From: JALZEG01 sp035942255
GTDB lineage: Bacteria > Actinomycetota > CADDZG01 > WHSQ01
NCBI GenBank assembly: GCA_035942255.1
Contig: DASZDG010000079.1
Coordinates: forward strand, 1 to 64,000
Direction: 5' to 3'
DNA length: 64,000 nucleotides
Shown here: one piece after another, positions 51,486 to 60,324 of the stretch
Position numbering within the stretch: the first letter of the stretch is position 1
Layout: each line of letters begins with the position of its first letter
Made by a program: the position numbers and the translations under genes
Notes under the pieces: generated by a model
What the model saw: only the letters and a program-made list of their open reading frames with translations
Told to the model about the DNA's origin: nothing
The model's database searches: none

Positions 51486-51690
51486 GAGCTTTCAGCACTA
51501 GCTGCCGCCGGACGGGAACGCAGCGACGAACGACTTGATGATCCAAGAGCCGCGTGGGGCTCGCGGCGCGATGGCGATGCGCTCACCCGTTGTTGGGATT
51601 CCATTTTGAGGCTGAAGGGAGCGAAGCGGATTCTCTTCTCACCTCGGTCCTCGTGTCGAGCTTCATATGAATGGTGCCAAGGGCGTGTTC

Positions 51691-52920
51691 CTACCTCTGG
51701 TCTTTCGCCCAGGCCCCCAGCAGACCCCGGTAGTGCGGCACGAAGTGGTCGTGCTCGTGCGCCGGGAACGTCGCGCGCACGGTGTCGACCAGCAACGAGT
51801 CGAACTCCGGGCTCTCGATGTATTCCAGCACGACCTCGTCGATGTGAGGAAGGTGCTCGGCGCAGAACTCGTGGTACTCCGCCGCCTGGAAGTACTCGTC
51901 GGCCATCCGGCCGTACTCGTCGATCTTCTCCTCGTACGTGACGTCGGTCCGGTCGCCGATCTCGAAGTAGCGCCTGAGCTCCTGGTCGATCTTCATCCGG
52001 CGCCCGGTGACCGTGCAGAACAGCGACCACTTGATCAGCGCCTTGATCGCCCACGGGAAGTAGTAGTGGAGGCTGATGACGGAGATGTCCGGGCACGCGT
52101 TCGCGTAGTCGATCGGGTAGACCTCCGTGCCCTTGACGAGGGTCTCGCACGAGTTGAACTCCCACCGGAAGAACGAGTTGACGAGCCGCCCGATGTTCAC
52201 GACCTCGCGCCCCACCTCCGGCGTGAGGAAGCCGTGTGACACCTGGTAGCGGTCGTGCATGGGCCGCGAGGGCTCGAAGCGCATGACCATCGTCTCCGCG
52301 CCGATCGAGAGGCTGCGCGAGAACACGTCGAAGTCCTCGATCGCCTGCTGGAGGTGCATCAGCCGCTCGCCCGACTGGTCGTACCAGTGGTGCAGCTCGA
52401 TGTCGTCCTCGATCCTCGTGACGCCGACCCAGGCCCCCCCGTCGAACGGCTTCATGAACAGCGGGTACCCGACCTTCGCCGCGACCTCCTCGAGGTTGAA
52501 CGGCTGGTTGTAACGCTCGGCCGTGTACGGGAAGCGCGGGTTCTCGGGCGGCTTCTTCGTAGGGATCATCCAGGTCTCGGGCACCTTCAGGCCGAGGCGG
52601 ATCATGGCGCAGTAGGCCGCGTGCTTCTCCATCGACTGGAACGTGAACGGGTTATTCATCAGGTAGACGTCGTTCATGAGCGCGACCTTCTTCAGCCACT
52701 CGCGCGGGACGTAGTACCAGTGCGCGAGACGGTCGATCACGAGCGCGTGGCGCGGGACCGCCCGGAGGTCGAACGGCTCGATCGTGATGCGCTCCGTCTC
52801 GAACGTGTGCGTCTCGCCCTTGAAGTCGACCTTCGGCGCGAGCCGCCGCATGATCCCCTCGAACGTTCCGGACCAGTCTTCCTCGGTCCCGAGCAACAGG
52901 CCGATCAAGTGCGATGGCAT
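51691..52920 (-). CDS. ATP-grasp superfamily ligase-like protein
   Basis: 409 aa. The middle carries ATP-grasp features (LFMKPFDGGAWVGVTRI, a flexible Lys loop; YPIDYANACPDIS, probable metal site with Asp and Asn). It would join a carboxylate to an amine, thiol or alcohol using ATP; the substrate is unknown. It follows a hairpin and GGGG ribosome site at 52921-52960 and lies downstream of two esterase genes and an ABC exporter, perhaps making or modifying the exported product. Confidence 0.8.
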   Translation of the reverse strand: MPSHLIGLLLGTEEDWSGTFEGIMRRLAPKVDFKGETHTFETERITIEPFDLRAVPRHALVIDRLAHWYYVPREWLKKVALMNDVYLMNNPFTFQSMEKHAAYCAMIRLGLKVPETWMIPTKKPPENPRFPYTAERYNQPFNLEEVAAKVGYPLFMKPFDGGAWVGVTRIEDDIELHHWYDQSGERLMHLQQAIEDFDVFSRSLSIGAETMVMRFEPSRPMHDRYQVSHGFLTPEVGREVVNIGRLVNSFFRWEFNSCETLVKGTEVYPIDYANACPDISVISLHYYFPWAIKALIKWSLFCTVTGRRMKIDQELRRYFEIGDRTDVTYEEKIDEYGRMADEYFQAAEYHEFCAEHLPHIDEVVLEYIESPEFDSLLVDTVRATFPAHEHDHFVPHYRGLLGAWAKDQR

Positions 52921-52939
52921 GTGGTCCCCTTTCTTTCTA

Positions 52940-52961
52940 ACGGGATCGCAAGCGATCCCGT
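52940..52961 (-). promoter_or_regulatory. Hairpin before the ATP-grasp gene, possible attenuator
   Basis: ACGGGATCGC and GCGATCCCGT form a 10-bp perfect stem with a 2-base loop, about 20 bp before the start codon. A second stem (CGTCGCCG/CGGCGACG) lies further upstream in the 110-bp gap. No U-run follows, so a control hairpin is as likely as a terminator. Confidence 0.45.
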
Positions 52962-53030
52962 CCTAGCCAGAGTCCTCTCCGCTCGTCGTCGCCGCCTTCG
53001 GCGACGGTCGCGACCGCACCCTCCCTTTTT

Positions 53031-53771
53031 TCAACAGAAGCGCGGGAGATGGTGCGCTATCTGGTTCCTCCACGACGGCCAGTCGTGCGGCACGTCGTGG
53101 CCCCACAGGTCGATCTCGTGACGGATCCCCTTCGACGCGAGTACCCCGGAGAACTGCTTCGTGGACTCGAGCGCCCTGGTGGTGTCCTCCCACTGGCCCT
53201 GGCCGCAGACGAGCAGCAGGCTGACGCGGCCCCGGATCCAGTCCAGATGGTCGCCGTCCATGTTCGCGACGTAGTCCATCGGGTTGTTGAAGTACACGGC
53301 GTCGCCCCCCGGCCCACCGCCCAGCAGGCGGACGTCGTAGACGCCGCTCTGGCAGATCGCGCGCGGGAACAGGTCCGCGCGCTTCAGCGCGAAGTTCGCC
53401 GCGTGGTACGCGCCGAAGCTGCATCCCGTCGTCATGATCTCGACGGATCCGCCGCAGTCCAGGTGGATGAACGGGACGACGTGGTTGACGATCCAGTCCT
53501 CGTAGGCCCCGTGCAGCTGTGCCCTGTCCTCGAGCGGGAGGTGGCTCATGTCCCAGCTGCCGGCGTCGAAGCTGTCGACGCAATAGACCTTCACGCGCCC
53601 GGCCTCGAGGAGCCAGCCGATCGCTCCGATCATGCCGTTGTTCTCGTAGTCCCACGCGCGGCCCTGCTGCGACGGGAACACGAGCAGCGGCCGCCCCCAG
53701 TCGCCGTACGCGATCACGTCACCGTTCCCGCCGATCAGCGGCGCCGGGATCGACAGGTGGTCTCTTCTCAT
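53031..53771 (-). CDS. Esterase, alpha/beta-hydrolase fold
   Basis: 246 aa. GRPLLVFPSQQGRAWDYENN, TTGCSFGAYHAANFAL (GCSFG nucleophile elbow with Ser), a later Asp (HEIDLWGHDVPHDW) and His supply the triad. The Fes/PHB-depolymerase-like build suggests action on an esterified or peptide-like small molecule. The start overlaps the second esterase stop (ATGA). No signal peptide. Confidence 0.85.
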   Translation of the reverse strand: MRRDHLSIPAPLIGGNGDVIAYGDWGRPLLVFPSQQGRAWDYENNGMIGAIGWLLEAGRVKVYCVDSFDAGSWDMSHLPLEDRAQLHGAYEDWIVNHVVPFIHLDCGGSVEIMTTGCSFGAYHAANFALKRADLFPRAICQSGVYDVRLLGGGPGGDAVYFNNPMDYVANMDGDHLDWIRGRVSLLLVCGQGQWEDTTRALESTKQFSGVLASKGIRHEIDLWGHDVPHDWPSWRNQIAHHLPRFC

Positions 53772-54838
53772 GTCCACACCTTCGTGAGGAGGTTCGTCAG
53801 ATGGGGGTCGAACGTATCTCTCCAGCCGATCCAGTTGTGCGCGTCGCGGTTCTCGTGCAGGTAGACGTCGTAGCCCTGCGCGGCGAGGGCGTCTCGCACC
53901 GCGCGGTTGTTGGCGAGGTTCTCCTCGACCGTCCCGCAGGTCATCGTCACCGGCACCGGGTGCGCCCAGTCGTCCGCCGTGAGCACACCGCCGACGAAGC
54001 GGGAGATGCGGCGGAACCGCGGGAACCCGGACTCGTGCGCGTCGAAGCGCTGGCGGAAGAAGCTCCCCGACTGCAGGAACAGCCCGCCGAACGTCGCCGG
54101 CGCGCGCCGGTGCATGACGAGCATCGCCAGGCCCCCGAGGCTCGCCCCCATGCCGACGCGCGCGGCCCTCCCGTGCGGCGTCGGCGCGAGCCGGTCGAGC
54201 GCGGGCAGGATCTCGTGCGCGAACGCGCGGGAGTACGCGGCCGACGCCGAATACGTGTTGTCGCGGTCGACGGGGCCGACCAAGCCGGCGCGCATCCGCG
54301 GGAGCCGCCCGGTCGAGACCATCACCGACAGGTAGTGGGTGAGCCCCGAGTACCGCGCGTACTCGGGCCCGTCGTGCGCGACGAGCAGCGGCAGCGGCTC
54401 GTCCGGGTCGGTGTCCGGCGGCGCCCAGACGATCGCCGGCATCCGGTCGTGGAGGATCCGGCTCGAGATCAGCGTCGGCGTCTCCTCGCCCGCGGGCGCC
54501 TCGACGCCGGCCCACGCGGGTTGCTCGTATCCCGGGAGCTCGAGCACGGACTTGTCGCCGAACGGGCCCGGCGCGCGCAGCGGGTTCGCGGGGTCGGGGA
54601 TGACCTCGTGGCCGCCGTCTTGGTGATGCAGCTCGAGCAGGTACTCCATGCGATCGGCCTTCGGCCGGAGGAACGCCGCCCGCCACACGTCCTCGCTCGC
54701 GCCGCGGAGGAACTCGGGGCCGTTGCGCGGCCTCCGGATCTCCTGCAGGAGGCGCACGGACGTCAACGCTTTGTCGGGGTCGGGCAACGAGAAGACGATC
54801 ACGTCGTCGAGGACGAGGGGGCCGTGCTCGATCACCAT
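53768..54838 (-). CDS. Enterochelin-esterase-like alpha/beta hydrolase
   Basis: 356 aa. An N-terminal beta-rich region (about 1-110) precedes a Fes-type hydrolase domain: LLVAHDGPEYARYSGL, GMGASLGGLAML (Ser), and NRDAHNWIGW (His) near the end. Fes hydrolyses ester-linked siderophores; here the substrate is open. One-base overlap with the permease stop (TGATG), and 4-bp overlap with esterase 1. It is central in the exporter-esterase-ATP-grasp operon. Confidence 0.85.
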   Translation of the reverse strand: MVIEHGPLVLDDVIVFSLPDPDKALTSVRLLQEIRRPRNGPEFLRGASEDVWRAAFLRPKADRMEYLLELHHQDGGHEVIPDPANPLRAPGPFGDKSVLELPGYEQPAWAGVEAPAGEETPTLISSRILHDRMPAIVWAPPDTDPDEPLPLLVAHDGPEYARYSGLTHYLSVMVSTGRLPRMRAGLVGPVDRDNTYSASAAYSRAFAHEILPALDRLAPTPHGRAARVGMGASLGGLAMLVMHRRAPATFGGLFLQSGSFFRQRFDAHESGFPRFRRISRFVGGVLTADDWAHPVPVTMTCGTVEENLANNRAVRDALAAQGYDVYLHENRDAHNWIGWRDTFDPHLTNLLTKVWT

Positions 54839-55620
54839 CACCGCCGCGGCTCCCACGAGAACGACCGCGTCGCTAGGAAGAGACCGGCGGCCCCCCACAG
54901 CGCGACCACCCCGAGGCTGAGCCAGTCGAAGACGAACTCCGGCCCGAGGTCGTCGGGCACGAACGAGGCGGCCATCGCGTCCGCGTAGTGCCGGACCGGG
55001 AACACCTTCGAGAACGTCTCCAGCCATTCCGGCGCGCGGTTCAGCGGGATGAAGATGTTCGAGACGAACAGCAGGGGCAGGATCGACGCGTTCACGACCG
55101 CCGGCGCGGCCTGCGCGTTCGGGATGACGGACGTGATCGCGAGCCCGAGCGCGCTGAAGGCCGCGGCCCCCACCAAGATCGTCAGCACGAGCTCGAGCGG
55201 CGTCTCCGTGGGGACGTCGACCCCGTAGAAGACGACCCCGAAGACGGTCACGATCGCGACGAGGAGCAGGGCCATGAGGCTCGCGTGGATCACGCGCCCC
55301 AGCAGGTACACGGCCGCGGGGAGCGGCGTCCCCCGGACCCTCTTCAGGATCCCGAGGTCGCGCGACGTCGTGACCGCTATCGCGATGTTCGTGTAGCACG
55401 CGGTGATCACCGAGAACGCCGCGATCGCGGGGACGTAGAACGTCGACCCGCTGATCGTCCGTCCGCCGCCGAGGGGGATGTCGTCGCCACCGAAGATCAG
55501 GTTGAAGATCACGAGGAACATCAGCGGGAACACGAACGTGAAGAAGGCCGCGGGCGGGTTCCTCCAGAAGCTCCGGTTCTCGAAGCCGACTTGCCGGATC
55601 GTCGCGGCGCGCGCGTTCAC
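54838..55620 (-). CDS. ABC-2 type transporter permease
   Basis: 260 aa from the GTG at 55620. Six hydrophobic segments are visible; IGRTISGSTFYVPAIAAFS-like and KRVRGTPLPAAVYLLGRVIH (the ABC-2 cytosolic loop) are characteristic, and LNRAPEWLETFSKVFPVRHY precedes the last helices. It overlaps the ATPase stop and the esterase start, so the transporter is coupled to the enzymes. Confidence 0.9.
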   Translation of the reverse strand: MNARAATIRQVGFENRSFWRNPPAAFFTFVFPLMFLVIFNLIFGGDDIPLGGGRTISGSTFYVPAIAAFSVITACYTNIAIAVTTSRDLGILKRVRGTPLPAAVYLLGRVIHASLMALLLVAIVTVFGVVFYGVDVPTETPLELVLTILVGAAAFSALGLAITSVIPNAQAAPAVVNASILPLLFVSNIFIPLNRAPEWLETFSKVFPVRHYADAMAASFVPDDLGPEFVFDWLSLGVVALWGAAGLFLATRSFSWEPRR

Positions 55621-56531
55621 GCCGGCGCCTCCGTCAGGTCCAGGTAGACGTCCTCGAGCGAGGGCCGCCCGACGCTCAGCCCCTGCAGCTCGACCCCCTC
55701 GCGCAGGGCCCACCCCGTCAGCTCGTTGAGCGTCCTCAGGGGGTCCCTCGTCTGGATCTCGACAAGCGTTCCCGCGCCCGTCGCGTCGCGCGCGAGGTCC
55801 GGCGGCAGGGCCCGTCCCTCCGGCAGGGCGAAGCTGATCGTGGTCGCGGCGAGGTGGTCCGCGGCCAGCGCGCCCGGCGGTCCCTCCGCGATGATCCGGC
55901 CGCCGACGATGATCGCGACGCGGTCGGCGAGGAACTGCGCCTCGTCCATGTAGTGCGTCGTGAGGAAGACGGTCTTGCCCTCACGCGCCAGGTCGCGCAC
56001 GATCGTCCACGCCTGCCTGCGCGCAGACGGGTCGAAGCCCGTCGTCGGCTCGTCGAGGAACAGCAGGTCGGGATTTCCGGCCAGCCCGATCGCGCCGTCG
56101 AGCCGGCGCTGCTGGCCCCCGGAGAGCTTGCTCACCCGGACGTTGCGCTTCTCCCCCAAGCCGACGAGCTCCACGATGTCGTCGACGCTGCGCGGGTTCG
56201 GGTAGTAGCCGCGGAAGAGCTCGATGGCCTCGGCGACCGTCAGGTACGGCTCGACGCCGGTCTCCTGCAGGACGATGCCGATCTTCTCCTTGAAGTCGGA
56301 GCCCCCCTTGCCAGGGTCGTGGCCGAGCACGGAGACCTCGCCACCGCTGCGGTCGCGGTGGCCCTCGAGGATCTCCACCGTCGTCGTCTTGCCGGCGCCG
56401 TTCGGGCCCAGCAGGGCGAAGATCTCGCCGCGCCGGACCTGCAGGTCGATGCCCTTGACGGCGTCGACGCCGCCGTACGACTTCGTCAGGTTGCGCACCT
56501 CGATCACGGCCCCGGTCACGCCGGCGAGCAT
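55617..56531 (-). CDS. ABC transporter ATP-binding protein (DrrA-like)
   Basis: 304 aa from the ATG at 56531; a GTG at 56519 is an alternative. Walker A LLGPNGAGKTT, signature KLSGGQQRRL, Walker B LLFLDEPTTGFDP and LTTHYMDEA are intact, with the DrrA-type C-terminal domain (RTLNELTGWAL). Its start is only 12 bp from the divergent acyl-CoA dehydrogenase start, so the two promoters must overlap coding DNA or the start is further downstream. Confidence 0.92.
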   Translation of the reverse strand: MLAGVTGAVIEVRNLTKSYGGVDAVKGIDLQVRRGEIFALLGPNGAGKTTTVEILEGHRDRSGGEVSVLGHDPGKGGSDFKEKIGIVLQETGVEPYLTVAEAIELFRGYYPNPRSVDDIVELVGLGEKRNVRVSKLSGGQQRRLDGAIGLAGNPDLLFLDEPTTGFDPSARRQAWTIVRDLAREGKTVFLTTHYMDEAQFLADRVAIIVGGRIIAEGPPGALAADHLAATTISFALPEGRALPPDLARDATGAGTLVEIQTRDPLRTLNELTGWALREGVELQGLSVGRPSLEDVYLDLTEAPA

Positions 56532-56543
56532 AAGCTGGAGCGC

Positions 56544-58259
56544 ATGAGCCCCTTCCTCCAGACACCTCCGGTGTTGCCGGATGCGTGGCGCTCCGACGAC
56601 GCGTTGCGCGAGGCGCTCGCATGGCGTCTCGGCGAGGACGTGTACCGCTCGGCCGCGCCGCAGCTCGCGGCGATGGGCGAAGCCGCGACGCGCCCCGGGA
56701 CGCTGGCGCTCGCCCTCCGCGCGGAGCAGGAGCCCCCCGTGCACGTGCCGTACGCGACGTGGGGCGAGCGGATCGACGACATAAGGGTGTCGGACGCGTA
56801 CCTGCAGCTGGGCGCGCTCGGCGTCCGCGCGGGCGTGACCGCGTTGCCCTACGAGGAGAGCGACCTCGGCGCGTCCGCGCGCGTCGTGTGGGGCGCCCTG
56901 ATCGCGTTGTGGGGGCCGTCGTCGGCTCTCTACAGCTGTCCCGTCGCGATGACCGACGCCGCGGCGCGCACGCTGCTGGTCCACGGCGGCCCCGACGACG
57001 TGCCGGTGGTCGAGCGGCTCGTGTCGCGCGACCCCGAGCGCGCGTGGACGAGCGGCCAGTGGATGACCGAGACGTCCGGGGGGTCCGACGTCGGCGGCAC
57101 CGAGACCGTGGCGCGGCGCGATGCGGATGGAGCGTGGCGTCTCCACGGGACGAAGTGGTTCACGAGCGCGACCACGTCCGAGATCGCGCTGACGCTGGCG
57201 CGCCCCGAGGGCGCGCACGAGGGATCGGCGGGCCTCGCGCTGTTCCGCGTCCACCGCCGTGACTCCGGGGGCCGTCCCAACGGGATCGTCGTCCGCCGGC
57301 TCAAGGACAAGCTCGGCACGCGCGCGCTGCCGACGGCGGAGCTCGAGCTCGCCGGGGCGCTCGCGTGGCCGGTGGGGGACCCCTCGGAAGGCGGCGGGCT
57401 CCGGCGGATCGCGACCATGCTCAACCTGACGCGTATCCACAACGCCCTCAACGCGGCCGGCGCGCTCGCGCGCGGCCTCGCGTGGGCGCGCGCGTATGCG
57501 GCGGTCCGGATGGTCGGCGGCCGTCCGCTCGCGTCTCTTCCCGCGCACCGGGCGACGCTGGCCGACCTCGCCGTCGACTACGCCGCGACGCTGGCGCTCG
57601 TGCTCAAGTGCTGCGACCTCACGGGCCGGGCCGAGCACGGCATCGCGACCGAGGACGAGCTGCGGATGCTTCGCGGGCTGACGCCGGTGACGAAGCTCGC
57701 CACCGCCCGGTGGGCCGTCGCCGGCACGGCCGAGGCCATGGAGGCGCTCGGCGGCGTCGGGTACTGCGAGGACTCCGGGCTCCCCGCGCTCGTCCGCAAC
57801 ACCCACGTGATGCCGATCTGGGAGGGGACGACCAACGTCCTCGCCCTGGACCTACGCAGGGCGATCGCCCGCTCCGGCGCACTCGACGCGCTGCTCGACG
57901 ACGTGACCGAGGGGCTGGCGGACCTGCGGGACGACCCCGCCGTCGCGGCCTCCGTGGCAGAGACGCTCCGGGCGGCCGGCGTCATCAGGGCGGCGGCGGA
58001 CTCCGGGGAAGAAGGTGCCCGCGACCTCGCGCTCGCCGTGGCCCGGACGGTCGCGTGCGCGGAGCTGTGCCGGCAGGGGGCGTGGTCGGCGCGCCGGGGC
58101 CGGGGACGGACGGCGGCGGCGGCCGCGCGCCTCGCCGCCAGGGGGCTGGGGCCGGGGGCGCGTCACGACGAGGCGACGCTCGGTCTCGCGGACTGGGGGC
58201 CGGACGAGGCCGCCGGCGCTCCCGAGGCGTCGTTCCACGCCTCCGAGGCCGGCACCTAG
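56544..58259 (+). CDS. AidB-like acyl-CoA dehydrogenase family protein
   Basis: 571 aa. FAD/acyl-binding blocks: WMTETSGGSDVGGTET, LHGTKWFTSATTS and MEALGGVGYCEDSGLP with HVMPIWEGTTNVLALDL. This matches AidB (adaptive response) more than ordinary beta-oxidation enzymes, since IWEGTTNV and a long C-terminal domain are present. AidB homologues bind FAD and DNA and have weak dehydrogenase activity. The start follows GGAG. Divergent from the ABC ATPase. Confidence 0.88.
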   Translation: MSPFLQTPPVLPDAWRSDDALREALAWRLGEDVYRSAAPQLAAMGEAATRPGTLALALRAEQEPPVHVPYATWGERIDDIRVSDAYLQLGALGVRAGVTALPYEESDLGASARVVWGALIALWGPSSALYSCPVAMTDAAARTLLVHGGPDDVPVVERLVSRDPERAWTSGQWMTETSGGSDVGGTETVARRDADGAWRLHGTKWFTSATTSEIALTLARPEGAHEGSAGLALFRVHRRDSGGRPNGIVVRRLKDKLGTRALPTAELELAGALAWPVGDPSEGGGLRRIATMLNLTRIHNALNAAGALARGLAWARAYAAVRMVGGRPLASLPAHRATLADLAVDYAATLALVLKCCDLTGRAEHGIATEDELRMLRGLTPVTKLATARWAVAGTAEAMEALGGVGYCEDSGLPALVRNTHVMPIWEGTTNVLALDLRRAIARSGALDALLDDVTEGLADLRDDPAVAASVAETLRAAGVIRAAADSGEEGARDLALAVARTVACAELCRQGAWSARRGRGRTAAAAARLAARGLGPGARHDEATLGLADWGPDEAAGAPEASFHASEAGT

Positions 58260-58398
58260 GCCGAACTTTCGACGGCTTCCGCTCAATTTCCGGGCCGATC
58301 CACCCGATGGGTAGGGAGAGGCAGGACGTGCAACCGCGCAATCAACGCCAAGGAGACACGACATCAACACGTCTGAGACGGAAGTCCGGGACGGCACC

Positions 58399-59505
58399 TT
58401 GACGGCTTCGGACCTCCAGGACCCACATGCAGGGGGCGCGGCCGTCCTGCTCGTCGACGACGAGGAGTCCTTCCGCGCGATGCTGGGCCGGCTGCTCGAG
58501 CGGGCGGGCTATTCCTGCTCCGCCGCGGCCGACGCGCCCCAGGCGCGCGACGCGCTGAGGCATCGCTCCTTCGACCTGGTGCTCGCCGACGTGGACATGC
58601 CGGGAACGTCCGGCCTCGACCTCGCCCGCGAGATCCGCACGGACTACCCCGACACGGCCGTGGTCATGGTGACCGGGATCGACGACACGCGCGTCGCCCG
58701 CGCGGCCCTCGAGCTCGGCGCCTACGGGTACGTGGTCAAGCCCTTCGAAGCGAACGAGATCCTCGTAGAGGTCGCCAGCGCGCTGCGCCGGAGAGCTCTC
58801 GAGATCGAGAACCGCGCCCACCGAGAGCGCCTCGAGCTGATGGTCCGCGAGCGGACCGGCGAGCTCTGGAGCGCGATCGGCAAGCTCGAGGTCGCGGGGA
58901 AGGAGCTGCGCCTCGCGCAGGAGGACACGGTCGAGCGGCTGTCGATCGCCGCGGAGTTCCGCGACGACGAGACCGCCCGCCACGTGCAGCGCATGAGCCG
59001 CTACTCGGCCCTGCTCGCGTCTCGCTCGGGCGAGGACGCCGAGCGCGCCGAGCTCGTCCGCATCGCCTCGGTGATGCACGACGTCGGCAAGATCGGCATC
59101 CCCGACAGCATCCTCTTGAAGCCCGGCAAGCTGACGCCCGAAGAGCGCCGGATCATGGAGCAGCACAGCGAGATCGGCTACCGCATCCTGTCGGGCTCAC
59201 GCTCCGAGGTCCTCTCGCTCGCCGCCACGATCGCGTGGACGCACCACGAGCGGGTCGACGGGACGGGGTACCCGCGCAAGCTCGCCGGCGACGCGATCCC
59301 CCTCGAGGGCCGCATCGCTGCGATCGCCGACGTGTTCGACGCGCTGACCTCGCACAAGGTCTACAAGAAGGCGTTCCCGCTGGGGCAGGCCGTCGACATC
59401 ATGCGGGAGGGCCGCGGGTCGCACTTCGACGCCGACCTCCTCGACCTCTTCCTCGACGCGATCGACGAGGTCATCCGCATCAAGGAGCGCTTCGCCGATC
59501 GTTAG
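58399..59505 (+). CDS. Response regulator with HD-GYP cyclic-di-GMP phosphodiesterase
   Basis: 368 aa. REC domain: LLVDDEES, phospho-Asp in LADVDMPG, Lys in GYVVKPF; then a coiled helix (about 128-175) and HD-GYP: MHDVGKIGIPD and HHERVDGTGYP intact. It breaks down cyclic-di-GMP upon phosphorylation. The TTG at 58399 has no good ribosome site; AAGGAG at 58350-58355 is 7 bp before an in-frame ATC at 58363, and the frame is open between, so a rare start codon is possible. Confidence 0.9.
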   Translation: MTASDLQDPHAGGAAVLLVDDEESFRAMLGRLLERAGYSCSAAADAPQARDALRHRSFDLVLADVDMPGTSGLDLAREIRTDYPDTAVVMVTGIDDTRVARAALELGAYGYVVKPFEANEILVEVASALRRRALEIENRAHRERLELMVRERTGELWSAIGKLEVAGKELRLAQEDTVERLSIAAEFRDDETARHVQRMSRYSALLASRSGEDAERAELVRIASVMHDVGKIGIPDSILLKPGKLTPEERRIMEQHSEIGYRILSGSRSEVLSLAATIAWTHHERVDGTGYPRKLAGDAIPLEGRIAAIADVFDALTSHKVYKKAFPLGQAVDIMREGRGSHFDADLLDLFLDAIDEVIRIKERFADR

Positions 59506-59515
59506 GATCGGGACC

Positions 59516-59944
59516 ATGGACGTCGTCCTGGGCTCCGACATGAAGACCGACCTCACCGACGCAGTCGCTCGCGACCTCGAGTCGCGCGGGCACTCGGTGA
59601 AGCTGATCGGCCCCCCTGGCGGCGAGGACATCGAGTGGGCCGACGCCGGCCGGAAGGTCGGCACGGCCGTCGCCTCGGGCGAAGCCGGCACCGGCGTCCT
59701 CTTCTGCTGGACCGGCACGGGCGCGTCGATCGCCGCGAACAAGGTGCCGGGCGTGAGGGCCGCGCTCTGCACCGACGCGTCGACCGCCGAGGGCGCACGC
59801 CGCTACAACGACGCGAACGTCCTCGTGATGGGGCTGCGCCTCACCTCGCCCGAGGTGGCGAAGGAGATGCTCGACGCGTGGTTCTCGTCGTCGCCGGACC
59901 CCTCGGAGGCGGCCAACATCGCGAAGCTCGAGCCGGGGGCATAG
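59516..59944 (+). CDS. RpiB/LacA/LacB-family sugar-phosphate isomerase
   Basis: 142 aa. FCWTGTGASIAANKVPGVRA carries the active Cys64 of RpiB. The usual N-terminal GxDHAGF is GSDMKTD here, so the phosphate-binding His is missing, and the sugar may differ from ribose-5-phosphate. It starts 10 bp after the HD-GYP stop, so the two may be co-transcribed. Called by family, not as true rpiB. Confidence 0.8.
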   Translation: MDVVLGSDMKTDLTDAVARDLESRGHSVKLIGPPGGEDIEWADAGRKVGTAVASGEAGTGVLFCWTGTGASIAANKVPGVRAALCTDASTAEGARRYNDANVLVMGLRLTSPEVAKEMLDAWFSSSPDPSEAANIAKLEPGA

Positions 59945-59993
59945 GGCTAGGCCGACAACGCGGCCCCCGCGGCCCCCGTGGCACCATGTGCCC

Positions 59994-60302
59994 ATGACCG
60001 AGCGCCGTCTCTACCGATCCACGACCGACCGCAAGATCTCCGGCGTCGCCGGGGGCGTGGCCGAGTACTTCAACCTCGACCCCACGCTCGTGCGCGTCGC
60101 GTGGGTCCTCTCGGTCGTCGCCGCCGGAGCGGGCTTCCTCCTCTACGTGATCCTCTGGATCGTCCTGCCCGAGGGGCCGGACGGGGTCCCGCTCACGCGC
60201 CCGAGGCCGGCGATCGCGATCGCGGAGGAGCGTTACGCCCGTGGCGAGATCACGGCCGAAGAGCTCGCCGAGATCCGTAAGACGCTCTCGGAACAGCGGT
60301 GA
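59994..60302 (+). CDS. PspC-domain membrane protein with SHOCT-like tail
   Basis: 102 aa. RSTTDRKISGVAGGVAEYF and the hydrophobic hairpin VAWVLSVVAAGAGFLLYVIL form the PspC domain; the C-terminal EERYARGEITAEELAEIRKT is a SHOCT motif. It is a membrane stress-response protein in related phage-shock systems; no PspA is nearby. The start ATG at 59994 is chosen over GTG 59988. Just upstream of murJ. Confidence 0.88.
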   Translation: MTERRLYRSTTDRKISGVAGGVAEYFNLDPTLVRVAWVLSVVAAGAGFLLYVILWIVLPEGPDGVPLTRPRPAIAIAEERYARGEITAEELAEIRKTLSEQR

Positions 60303-60324
60303 GCGTGCGGCAGCGCGCCGTGGT

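Noticed and set aside
48627..51690. Prophage or integrative element boundaries around the AT-richer module
   Set aside because: No integrase, tRNA, direct repeat or phage structural gene is visible; only composition differs.
58261..58320. Sigma-28-like GCCGAT before the HD-GYP gene
   Set aside because: TCAA is only 7 bp upstream of GCCGAT, which does not fit the 15-16 bp spacing.
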